Shown piece after piece: positions 1 to 8,086 of a DNA stretch of 14,873 bases (position 1 is the stretch's first letter; the number at the start of each line of letters is the position of its first letter). Where the stretch lies: NCBI GenBank assembly GCA_026770575.1, contig MU657325.1, forward strand, positions 94,076 to 108,948, given 5' to 3'. A program made the position numbers and the translations under genes. The notes below the pieces were generated by a model. The model was not told where the DNA came from. It was given only the letters and a program-made list of their open reading frames with translations, and searched no databases. The DNA is from Pelagophyceae sp. CCMP2097. Its lineage: Eukaryota > Sar > Pelagophyceae.

Positions 1-56
1 GTGAGAAATTTAGCATAGGCAGAGTCCGGACCGACCATCGGTTCTTAAAAAAACAA

Positions 57-214
57 CCGGTCAGATTAAGAACCGGGCCCCTGGAGCCGGATAATATCCC
101 AATAAGGGATTTAATGGATTTTAACTGGGTCTTTTAAATTCCTTATTGAGATATTGAACGTCGTTTGTCGATTTTTTCGTCGGTTCTTAAATTGACCAGG
201 TTCTTAAATTGACC
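57..214. repeat. Foldback (MITE-like) repeat with a 17-bp tandem end
   Basis: Bases 59-77 are nearly the reverse complement of 181-200 (the shared core is GGTTCTTAA followed by a TGACC-like end). Inside them, 94-112 pairs with 136-154 with two mismatches, so the segment can fold into an interrupted hairpin. The right end is a direct tandem repeat: ggttcttaaattgacc occurs at 182-197 and again at 199-214. A further GGTTCTTAA lies at 40-48. The segment is AT-rich next to very GC-rich coding DNA. It looks like the remnant of a small non-autonomous transposable element just upstream of the WD40 gene; no transposase is present and no target-site duplication was identified. Confidence 0.6.
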
Positions 215-307
215 TTTACTCTAGTCGGCGCCGCGGCGCGTTCAAGTCTGACTTCCTTTGAGCCTCGTCGAGACGCGCGCGCGACCTTCTCGTCGGGGTC
301 CGGGGCG

Positions 308-1642
308 ATGGACGCCGCCGCGGCGCGGCCGCGCGCCGGGCTCAGTGCCGCCCAAATCCTCTGGCTCTTCCGGAGCGACCTGCGCACGCCCGTCCTGCGG
401 CTGGCGGGCTCCGCAAACGCGCTCCTCGTGACCCAGCGCGTCGCCCGAGAAGGCCGCGCCGTGGCGTCGCGATTGCGAAAAATCCTCTGGCAGGACCGCA
501 TCGCAAAAGGCGTGGCGATCCTCAAGGGGCACGCCGACAGCGTCTTGTGCTGCGCGTTCTCGCCCGACGGCAAGCGCCTCGTCACGGCGAGCAGCGACAA
601 CACGGCGCGGCTCTGGGACTCGGCGACTGGCGCGCTGCAGGCGGCGCTCGAGGGGCACACCAGCCCCGTCTACAGCTGCGCCTTCTCGCCCGACGGCAAG
701 CGCGTCGCGACGGCGAGCAATGACAAGACGGCGCGGCTCTGGGACGCTGAGACGGGCGCACTGCAGAATACGCTCGAGGGGCACACCGGCAGCGTCGAAT
801 GGTGCGCGTTCTCGCCCGACGGCAAGCGCATCGTCACGGGGAGCCGGGACGGCTCGGCGCGGCTCTGGGACGCCGCGACGGGCGCGCTGCTGAAGACGCT
901 CGAGGGCCACTCCGACTGGGTCATGAGCTGCGCCTTCTCGCCCGACGACGCGTGTGTCGCGACGGCGTGCGGCGACCGGACGGCGCGGCTCTGGGACGCC
1001 GTGACGGGCGCGCTGCAGGCGACGCTCGAGGGGCACACCCGCCCCGTCTACAGCTGCGCCTTCTCGCCCGACGGCAAGCGCGTCGCGACGGCGAGCAATG
1101 ACAAGACGGCGCGGCTCTGGGACGCTAAGACGGGCGCACTGCAGAATACGCTCGAGGGGCACACCGGCGGCGTCGAATGGTGCGCGTTCTCGCCCTACGG
1201 CAAGCGCATCGTCACGGGGAGCCGGGACGGCTCGGCGCGGCTCTGGGACGCCGCGACGGGCGCGCTGCAGGCGACGCTCGAGGGCCACACCGACGTCGTC
1301 AATTGCTGCGCCTTCTCGCCCGACGACGCGTGTGTCGCGACAGCGAGCGACGACGAGACGGCGCGGCGCTGGGACGCCGAGACGGGCGCGCTGCTGACGA
1401 CGCTCGAGGGGCACACCGGCTACGTCAATTGCTGCGCCTTCTCGCCCGACGGCAAGCGCATCGCGACAGCGAGCTACGACACGACGGCGCGGCTCTGGGA
1501 CGCCGCAACAGGCGCGCTGCAGGCGACGCTCAAGGGCCACACCATCGTCGTCAGGAGCTGCACCTCCTCGCCCGACGGCACGCGTGTCGCGACCGCGAGC
1601 GACGACGAGACGGCGCGGCTCTGGGGCGTCGCTCTCTCATAA
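308..1642 (+). CDS. WD40 repeat protein, nine repeats (beta-propeller)
   Basis: A 444-residue protein. Residues 1-73 are a helical-looking N-terminal region; then nine WD40 repeats of exactly 42 residues follow, starting at bases 527, 653, 779, 905, 1031, 1157, 1283, 1409 and 1535. Each has the GH...CAFSPDGKR..TAS.D.TARLWD pattern. The last repeat is degenerate (CTSSPDG; LWG instead of LWD) and ends the protein. WD40 propellers are scaffolds for protein-protein contacts; no catalytic domain or targeting signal is visible, so the partner and role are unknown. The ATG at 308 (context GGGGCGATGG) is the first in this frame; the frame stays open upstream only to a TTG. Repeats 2-4 are almost copied as repeats 5-7, which points to recent expansion. 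The gene is convergent with SRP72, 115 bp apart. No intron is needed. The coding call is solid; the exact biological role is not known. Confidence 0.9.
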   Translation: MDAAAARPRAGLSAAQILWLFRSDLRTPVLRLAGSANALLVTQRVAREGRAVASRLRKILWQDRIAKGVAILKGHADSVLCCAFSPDGKRLVTASSDNTARLWDSATGALQAALEGHTSPVYSCAFSPDGKRVATASNDKTARLWDAETGALQNTLEGHTGSVEWCAFSPDGKRIVTGSRDGSARLWDAATGALLKTLEGHSDWVMSCAFSPDDACVATACGDRTARLWDAVTGALQATLEGHTRPVYSCAFSPDGKRVATASNDKTARLWDAKTGALQNTLEGHTGGVEWCAFSPYGKRIVTGSRDGSARLWDAATGALQATLEGHTDVVNCCAFSPDDACVATASDDETARRWDAETGALLTTLEGHTGYVNCCAFSPDGKRIATASYDTTARLWDAATGALQATLKGHTIVVRSCTSSPDGTRVATASDDETARLWGVALS

Positions 1643-1757
1643 ACGACCGAGTGCTCTGCCTTGAACTCGGAAAGCGGGTGACCACGCGAGCACCAGAGCG
1701 CACGGATTCCAAGGAGAGGGCGTCGTGTAACGGTGCTCCCCCGGCGGGCCCCGGGGC

Positions 1758-3886
1758 TCACTTCCTTTTGCGCTGCTGGCGCCCCCCCTTTTTGCCGCGG
1801 CCCTGGAGGATTGCGTTCGCGGCTTCGTCGACGGCGGCGGCGGCGTCGGCGGCGGCCTTGATCTTGCGCGCAAACGCGTCGAGCTTGGCGACGTCCTTGA
1901 CGTTTGCGTCGCCGCCCTGGGCGCCGACGAACTTGCCGCGGTTCTTCTTTCCCCGCTTGTTGTACGACCGCTGCTTCTTCGCGATCCACCTTTCCGCGTC
2001 GGGCACGGGCGGCGCGCGCGCGTCGTACTTGCCCGCCGCCGCCAGGCGCACGAGGTACGCCGTGCGCTGCCGCGCGCGCCGGCGGAGGACCGCGTCGCGC
2101 GACCGCGCCGGCGCCGCGTCGCCCCCGACCTGCGCGTGCTCGGAGCGCTTGCCGCCGGCGCGCTTGGCGCGCGGCGCGGGGAGGTCGAAGAGGGCCTCGG
2201 CGTCGACGTCGCCGGCGTCGTCCAAGTCGCCGGCGTCGAGGAGGCGCTCTGCCTCGTCGGCGTCGAACCAGGACGTCGCCACGGCCAGCGCAGCCAGCAC
2301 GCGCGCGTCGCCGCCGCCGCGCGCGTGCAGCGCCGCCAACGTCGCCGCGGCGCCCGAGGCGTCGCCCACCTCGAGCTGGTGCACCGCCAACGCGAGCACG
2401 ATGTCCGCGGACTCGGCAGAAACGTCGACAGTGGCTAGCGCCGCGCGCGCGCCATCCACGTCGCCGGCAGCAAGTTTGAGCTCGCAGCGCGCCGACGCGA
2501 CGCCCGGCGCGTCGCGGAGCGCCGACGCCTCGAGGATGACGACAGCGCCGGCGAAATCGCCGGATGACGCCGCGCACTGTGCCAAAGCGAACCGCAGCAC
2601 GTCCACGTCCATGCCCGAGGCATCGGCGACGAGGCCCTCGACGGCGGCGAACATCAACGCAGCCTCTTCGGCCGGGTCGCCGGCGGCGCTGCCGCGGCGC
2701 TTTTGGGTGGCGAGGGTCTTTCCGCGCACGGCCATCCAGGCCCGCAGCAGCGCCACGTCTGCGGCGAGTTTGGGGCGCCAGGGCGCGCCTTCGTCGGCCA
2801 CGTCGAAGACGCCGTTCAGCGCCGCCGCCGCCTCTGCGGACTTGCCCATGTTGAGCAAGAGCTTGGCCCAGTCGAGCTTCAGCGACGCCTTTTGCTGCGC
2901 CGAAAGGCCCATTTCCGCCGCCTTGGAAGCGTCGTCGCAGGCCGCTACGAGAGGCTTGAGGCGCTTGTGCGAGTCGAAAAGGTCCGCGCCGTCGCGCGCC
3001 GCGAAGAGGGTGGTGACCACGGCCGCGAGCGTCGCCGAAGACGCCGGCTTGCTCTTCAGCAGGCGGCGGCAGCCCGCGGCGGCGGCGGCAGCGTCGCCCG
3101 CGAGCACCTCGCACGCCGCGCGCTGCGCGCGCAGCGGCTCGAGGTCCTCTTCGTCGGCGTCGGCGGCGGCGCCGTCGGCGGGCAAAGCGTTCTCCAAAAC
3201 GCGCAGCGCGACGCCCGGCCGCCGCGCGTCCACGAGGGCGCACGCCGCGTTGTGCGCCAGCTCGTACTGCCGCCGCGCCTGCTTGCGCGAGGCGCAGAGC
3301 GCGTCGATTGTGGCGCCGTCTCCCGCGACGGCGGTTTCGCCGTAGCCCGCGCGCGCGTAGGCCGCAAAGCGGTTGGCGTGGAGCTCGGCGCCGTCGTCGG
3401 CGGTCAGCTCGCCGCCGCGTTTAACCACCGCCTCGTAGCACGCCGCCGCGTCGCCGTAGGCCTCGCGCTTGTACAGGACTTGGGCTTCCACATGCGCCGC
3501 CAGCGTAGACGCGCCCGCAGACCGCGCCAGCGCCAAAGCGTCGTCCAGCCGGCCCAGCCGGTACCTGCGGCCGCGCATCCTCCGAGTGCCCCCGAAGCGT
3601 GCGTCCTCCTGTCGAGGGCTCCCGTCCTCAAACGTGGTACGCACGCGCAGTACGCGCGCTCTGCGGCGAGGGCGTCGCCGCCGGCCTCTGCGGCGGCAAG
3701 GCCGTCCTCGAAGCGGCCCTTCTTCGCGAGGGCGACGACCTTGACCTTGGTCGCGGCCTCGTCGCCGGGTAACGCGGCGAGGATGACGTCGCAATGGAGC
3801 GCGACTTTATCGTGCTTGTTCCCACCGCAGAGCCGCCGCAGCTGCACAAACAGCTCCGTCACCGCCCCATCCTCCACGGCGGCCAT
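1758..3886 (-). CDS. SRP72: Signal recognition particle subunit SRP72
   Basis: Two exons, 3886-3645 and 3564-1758, give 682 residues, the usual SRP72 size. SRP72 binds the SRP RNA with SRP68 in the S domain of the cytosolic particle that delivers secretory and membrane proteins to the ER. Residues 1 to about 560 are helical repeats of the TPR type. Across the splice the protein reads AERAYCAYRLGRLDDAL, matching the conserved FEKAYCEYRLNR region of the family. The basic C-terminal RNA-binding motif begins near residue 602 (PDAERW, then QRSYNKRGKKNRGK and GAQGG) and is followed by a lysine/arginine-rich tail. The start ATG (3886-3884, context GGCATGG) gives a short N-terminus of normal form. 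The 80-nt intron shifts frame, so the gene is only intact when spliced. It is divergent from the PAM68-like gene with 129 bp between starts. Confidence 0.95.
3565..3644 (-). other. Spliceosomal intron of SRP72 (80 nt)
   Basis: Donor GTGCGT at 3644 and acceptor CCGCAG ending at 3565, on the minus strand. Its removal joins TGC-GC to G-TAC and restores the family-conserved AYCAYRLGRL. The intron length is not a multiple of three, so leaving it in destroys the frame. Confidence 0.92.
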
Positions 3887-4015
3887 GCCGCAAACCGACG
3901 CGCGAGCCTCGGACGCGGGGAGGGCGCGAGTGCCTTTCGCCGATGCGCGCGATTCTGATCTTGCAGTCCAACCGGGCGTGAACGGACTCGACTTGATCCT
4001 ACTGCCGCAGTACAT
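3887..4015. promoter_or_regulatory. Shared divergent promoter region, SRP72 / PAM68-like
   Basis: Only 129 bp separate the start codons of two divergently transcribed genes, so both promoters and both 5' leaders must lie here or overlap the genes. No convincing TATA box is visible on either strand. This is consistent with a compact, TATA-less bidirectional promoter, which is inferred from layout alone. Confidence 0.6.
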
Positions 4016-4781
4016 ATGGGGGCCTTCCGGAGGCTCCGCGGCGCCTGCGTGGCGGCGCTGCTCTGCCGTGGGGCGGCGCTGCTCGGCGCTTCGGCGCCGG
4101 GCAAACGCGTTTCCGCGCGCAGCGCCAAGGCGCCTTACAAGAAGAAGGGCTTTGGGGACGTGGCGCCGGCGAAGCAAAAGGCCCCGACGGGCGGCGGGAT
4201 GACGGACAGCGGCGTCGGCACGCAGAGCGACCTCCTCCAAAAGCTGCTCGACGAGGAGAAGGACCGCCGCGCGAAGCTCCAGGAGGACATCGAGGACCTG
4301 CGCGAACGTGCGCGCCGCTGCGCCGCCACCGCCTCGCCCACGCCTTGCTCTAGGCGACAAGTTCGTGAGCGACAACAGTGACGCGGGCCGGATCCCCGAC
4401 GTGATCGCGACGCGCATGGGCGCGCGCATGGCCGTGCTCGGCGGCGTGCCCATCTTCGGCGGCTACGGGCTCTTCGCCTTCTTCTACATCCAGTCCACGC
4501 AGTTCGATAACGTCTTCCAGCCCACGCAGGTGCGGACCGTCGCACGACTCTGGTGTCTCATCTCGAACGACGACGCGCGTGCGGCTTAGGTCGCCTTTCT
4601 CACGACGCTGCCCTGGCTCATCGGCCTCCTCGGCGTCACCTTCGGCATCGCGTCTACGTCGTGGGACGAGGACCGCGAGGGCTCGCTGCTTGGCTTCGAC
4701 GAGGTCAAGACCAACCTCGAGCGAACGTACGACGGCCTCAAGCGCTCCGCCAGGGACGCAGACCTCCGCGACCGCTACTAA
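4016..4781 (+). CDS. PAM68: PAM68-like photosystem II assembly protein, plastid-targeted
   Basis: Three exons (4016-4307, 4354-4529, 4590-4781) give 219 residues. PAM68 proteins are thylakoid membrane factors that help assemble early photosystem II intermediates; cyanobacteria have homologues. Evidence: a region starting IPDVIATRMGARM (residues 111-123), two membrane spans at about 124-144 and 157-176, and the diagnostic SWDEDREGSLLGFDEVKTN at 180-198, which corresponds to the SSWD..REGSLLG..E.K.N block of the family. Residues 1-27 form a basic then hydrophobic leader ending GASAP, followed by a basic stretch (29-45). This fits a bipartite secondary-plastid presequence, although the usual phenylalanine after the cleavage site is absent. 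Residues 70-98 are a charged helix. Both introns contain or lead into stops if retained. The ATG at 4016 is the only start giving the leader. Confidence 0.9.
4308..4353 (+). other. Very short intron 1 of the PAM68-like gene (46 nt)
   Basis: Donor GTGCGC at 4308, pyrimidine-rich end CCTTGCTCTAG at 4353. Joining the exons gives DLRERDKFVSDNSD in frame; without splicing the frame hits TGA at 4379-4381. The splice is supported by the conserved sequence downstream, but the exact donor is less certain because the flanking exon residues are not conserved. Confidence 0.8.
4530..4589 (+). other. Intron 2 of the PAM68-like gene (60 nt)
   Basis: Donor CAG|GTGCGG at 4530 and acceptor GCTTAG ending at 4589. 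It is phase 0. Splicing gives FQPTQVAFLTTLPWLIG, which enters the second membrane span; retention ends translation at the TAG of the acceptor. Confidence 0.92.
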
Positions 4782-5866
4782 CCCCTTATTTCGCAAGGAA
4801 GCCACCGAATACGGGCGTGGATTCGGGCGGGATGGACTGTCGTCGGTGGCGTGGACTGGGCGGGTAGGACTCAGTGACAAGTGGGTTCGCGGCGACTCGG
4901 TGACACATTCTCTTGTGGGGCGACTTCGGCCATCCGCGTGTTTGAGTGGTGTTGATAAACACCGATCATCGTGGACTGCGACGGCAGGACGGTGCCGGTG
5001 CCGTTCGTCGAGGCGACAGTGCGATAACCTGTAGAAGATGGTGAAAGTCGGTCGACTCAAGTGCATCATAGGTCCACGTCTCGGTTCATTCTTCTGAAAA
5101 GGCTAAGATAATGAGATTCCACTGTTAGATGCTCTTCGCCACCGTCCGAAGACTCGGTTGTCCCTATCGTTGTATCAGCATCGCCCCTCATCTTCGAATG
5201 AACCAAAAAGCAAACGTCACGTCGTAGACGCCGCTGGACGCACGTCGATGTCGCGAGCGCGTCGGGTGGAGCCGAGGGGCGAGCATCCTGCCGGCCCGCC
5301 GAGCAAGAGCGCGAGCATGCGCGTCGAATCACAAAACCTAAACGAAAGGGAGCTCGAGGAATGGGCTTGCGACGTCAGGCGCTCGATGTCGGCAGCGACT
5401 CCTCGGGTGATGGAAACCAAATTGTCTCGTCATTAAAGATCAGTAAAGATTAAGCCTTTATGATATACTTCGTCAAAGGAGTCAGGACAAAGAGATGGAC
5501 GCTGGGGTACGCACGCGAAACGGAGCGAGGACGCGGAGAGAGCGGCGGCCTCGGGCCGCGCGCGCGGGCCGCGCCGGAGGCGCCGCGAGCGGCGCGGGCA
5601 GTGCCCCGCGCCGTCCACTGCGGGTGCCCCCCTTGAAGAGCTCAAGGGGAGGGCGTCTACAAATGAGACTCGCCGGCATACAAGTCGCTCATCGCCACAT
5701 GTCAAGGTTGGCGACTTGTGAATTCCGCGATAAGCAAAGGATTAGAATCCGATGGCAGCTTTTGTTGGACTTTCTCGACTTTCGAAACCGCCGCTGCGAC
5801 CCTTCGTCGCGATGCCGGAGTGCTTGTGATGCGTTAGGCGTTGATCCGCATCGTCGAGCCCGCCCC
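4782..5866. other. Intergenic region, no supported gene
   Basis: A 1.1-kb stretch between the PAM68-like stop and the chosen start of the 687-residue gene. Base composition is more balanced than in the flanking genes, and its reading frames are short and lack the GC-rich third positions of the real genes. A short AT-rich patch at about 5433-5475 (two AAAGAT motifs, then TTTATGATATAC) could be promoter sequence of the next gene. The block 5495-5660 is GC-rich and open in the downstream frame, so a longer N-terminus starting at the ATG at 5495 cannot be excluded. Nothing else is recognised. Confidence 0.5.
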
Positions 5867-7930
5867 ATGGCCGCACACCGTGAGATGCCCGCGATGCCGC
5901 TCGAGGCGCCGGCGCCGGCGCCGGCGGGCGACGGTGGCGCGGCGCGGCGGCGGCGCCGCTCCGCTGCGGCGGCGGCCCTCTTCGACCACCCGGTCAAGAG
6001 CCTGCCGCTGCTCCTCGCCATCGCCAAGGCCGCGCAGGCGCCGCAGAACAAGGCCCTCATCCCGCGCGTTTCGGCGGCCGAGGCCGAGGCGGCAGAGCAG
6101 CCGGCCTCGCCGGACAAGGCGAAGCCCGGGGAGCGGCCAGGGTCGGCGGCGTTCAACGCGTCGGCGCGGTCGCCGCGGCCGCCACCCGTCAAGACTGACG
6201 CCGTCCACTTCCCGGACGCCCTCCTCGTCACGTCGGCGCGGCCGCGCCGCAGCGCCGACGCGAAGCGCGGCCGGAAGGTGTGGCGGCTGCAGGGCGGTGA
6301 CGCCGGCGCGGCGAAGTGGCACCGAGGCCTGGCGGAGGAGACGCTCGGGGGTGTTTCTTCCGCGTTTCAGAAAGAGTCGAACGTCGTCACATTCTGCAAG
6401 GGCCGTTCGCGTCTCGCCGATGCGCGCGGCGACGACCGCGCGCTGGGCCTCGAGCCCCGGGACGCGCGGCGCCTCCGACTCGGCCGCGCCGCCGACGAGC
6501 AGAAGAGCTTGGCCAAGGCGGGTAAGGGATTTCGCAAGGTGCTACCTAACCAAAACGATGTCGCGCTGGCCGCGGTCCTGCGCGACGACGAGCCCGTCGC
6601 GCTCTGCGTCACCTTTTCGCCCGCCGACAAAGGCGGCGCCGTCCGCGTCGACGCGCGCGCAGTCGGCGCCAGCGAACTCGCGACGCTCCGCGTCAATACC
6701 AAAGGCGAGCGAGGCACGCTCCTGCAGCGATGGGTTAAGCCGCGCGGCGGCGCGCTCCACGACCACCACCTCGCAGTCGTCTGGCGACGCGGCGAGCCGC
6801 ACGTCGCCGCGACGCGCGTCCAAGCGCCTACGCTCACGAGCAGCGAAGCTCCCGCGGCTGCAGCCGCGCCGGCGCCCGCGGCCGAGCCGGCTGCCGCGAT
6901 CGACGCCGACGATGCGGTGACGACACGCTGGCTGCTGGAAGCGCTCGACCGCGTCGCGGCGACGATGGCCCGCGAGCTCTCGCGGCACGCCGCCACCCCG
7001 CCACAGCGACTCGACCTCGTCTTCAAGCTCGGGCCGTCCAACGAACTCTTCTTCCTCTGGTGCCAGGCCGTCCACTTCGCCCAACCCGACAAGGACGACA
7101 AGGCGCCGGGCCCGGCGGACGACGTCGCGCACACGGCCGCGGACGACGTCGGTTCTGCCCCGGCGCCGGCCCCGGGCGCCGTGCCGGCGGTCCCCGCGCC
7201 GGCTGCGGCCCCGAACGCCGCGGCGCCGGGCGCGGCGCGGCCGCCGAGCGGCTCCCCGCGGCGGCGAGGGCCGCAGGGCGTTTCCTTTCGGCAGCCGGCG
7301 GCGGCCGCGGGCGCGCGGCTGCCCGTGTCGCCGCGGCGCCCTGCGTCGGCTTTCGCCACGCGGTGGAACATCGCCGGCAACCCGCACCCGCGCCGGGCGC
7401 GCGAAGACAAGTTTTCTTCGTCCAACGCCTTTGCAAAGGCGGCGGCGGGCCCGGCGGTGCCGGGCGACCCGTCGTCGCGGCCTGGCACGGCGCCGCGGCG
7501 GCCGTCTGGGCCGGGCAGCCCGCTGGCGTGGCGGCCTGACTCGGCGGCGCGGCCCGACGCGGCGCCGCGGCGGCCGTCGACGGCGCCGAGGCGGCCGGTG
7601 GTGCCCGCGTCGGTGGCGCGGCCCTTCGAGGTGCTTGCGCGACGCGCGGTCGCGGCGGACGCCGGCGGCCGCGACGCGCTGGTATCGCGGTGTGAGGCGT
7701 ACTTTGGCACGGTCATCCGGGACCCCAAGGCCATCACGACGCTGGCCTACACGGCGGCGTCGGCGCCGTCCAAGCGGCCGCTCTGGATGCAGGTCGACGA
7801 AAACGCATTGCCCAAGCCCAATCCGGGCAATGTGCTGTGGCGGCACCTCCTGAACAAGGCTGCGCCCCTAGGCGACGTGGCCCTCACGAGGCCGTATGCG
7901 AACGCGACGCAGCCAAAGACCGCAAACTAA
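5867..7930 (+). CDS. Unrecognised Ala/Arg/Pro-rich protein (687 aa)
   Basis: I do not recognise this family. The ATG at 5867 (CCCCATGG) was chosen because GC-rich coding sequence begins there; the same frame is open back to an ATG at 5495, adding 124 arginine-rich residues that look like translated leader. Layout: low-complexity Ala/Pro/Arg (1-110); a folded-looking region (about 115-325: FPDALLVTSARP, KVWRLQGGDAGAAKWH, NQNDVALAAVLRDDEPVALC); a second one (about 351-405) with a helix, then RLDLVFKLGPSNELFFLWC, a beta-hairpin-like unit; a disordered Pro/Arg/Ser region (about 428-585) with repeated RPGTAPRRPS-like motifs; and a C-terminal segment with RCEAYFGTVIRD and PLWMQVDENALPKPNPG. No signal peptide or membrane span. 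The disordered proline-rich stretch could be a binding or phosphorylation region. It converges with the kinase-like gene, 156 bp apart. Confidence 0.75.
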   Translation: MAAHREMPAMPLEAPAPAPAGDGGAARRRRRSAAAAALFDHPVKSLPLLLAIAKAAQAPQNKALIPRVSAAEAEAAEQPASPDKAKPGERPGSAAFNASARSPRPPPVKTDAVHFPDALLVTSARPRRSADAKRGRKVWRLQGGDAGAAKWHRGLAEETLGGVSSAFQKESNVVTFCKGRSRLADARGDDRALGLEPRDARRLRLGRAADEQKSLAKAGKGFRKVLPNQNDVALAAVLRDDEPVALCVTFSPADKGGAVRVDARAVGASELATLRVNTKGERGTLLQRWVKPRGGALHDHHLAVVWRRGEPHVAATRVQAPTLTSSEAPAAAAAPAPAAEPAAAIDADDAVTTRWLLEALDRVAATMARELSRHAATPPQRLDLVFKLGPSNELFFLWCQAVHFAQPDKDDKAPGPADDVAHTAADDVGSAPAPAPGAVPAVPAPAAAPNAAAPGAARPPSGSPRRRGPQGVSFRQPAAAAGARLPVSPRRPASAFATRWNIAGNPHPRRAREDKFSSSNAFAKAAAGPAVPGDPSSRPGTAPRRPSGPGSPLAWRPDSAARPDAAPRRPSTAPRRPVVPASVARPFEVLARRAVAADAGGRDALVSRCEAYFGTVIRDPKAITTLAYTAASAPSKRPLWMQVDENALPKPNPGNVLWRHLLNKAAPLGDVALTRPYANATQPKTAN

Positions 7931-8086
7931 GTCTTAAACTAAGCTCTAAGTCAGTTACTGAGCCCGAGATGTGTCATCGCGTGGCGCCTCAGAGAACCTG
8001 ATTCAGTCACCCGCGCCACTGCCAGTGACCGGGACTGGACATCCTGTGATGTTTATTACATTACATTACCTCGCTTGGTTGCTTGC

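Noticed and set aside
242..1540. Minus-strand open frame of 432 codons opposite the WD40 gene
   Set aside because: It is the regular 42-codon repeat read backwards in GC-rich DNA; its own repeats are arginine/valine-rich with no known fold, and the plus frame is an unmistakable WD40 protein.
1474..3243. Long arginine-rich minus-strand frame across SRP72
   Set aside because: It is an alternative frame of the GC-rich SRP72 coding sequence, with very high arginine content and no domain.
1177..3345. Plus-strand open frame of 722 codons running from the WD40 gene across SRP72
   Set aside because: It spans two unrelated genes in a wrong frame and crosses the WD40 stop region; composition is serine/alanine/arginine without any motif.
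2703..4202. Plus-strand 499-codon frame antisense to SRP72
   Set aside because: It is a shadow of the opposite-strand gene and has no recognisable domain.
5158..5436. Small plus-strand frame ending ...RVMETKLSRH
   Set aside because: It starts at a non-ATG codon, has composition like intergenic DNA and no recognisable motif or support for expression.
6367..7846. Two long minus-strand frames opposite the 687-residue gene
   Set aside because: They are arginine- or alanine-rich shadows produced by GC-rich codons; the plus frame has a natural start, stop and segmented protein architecture.
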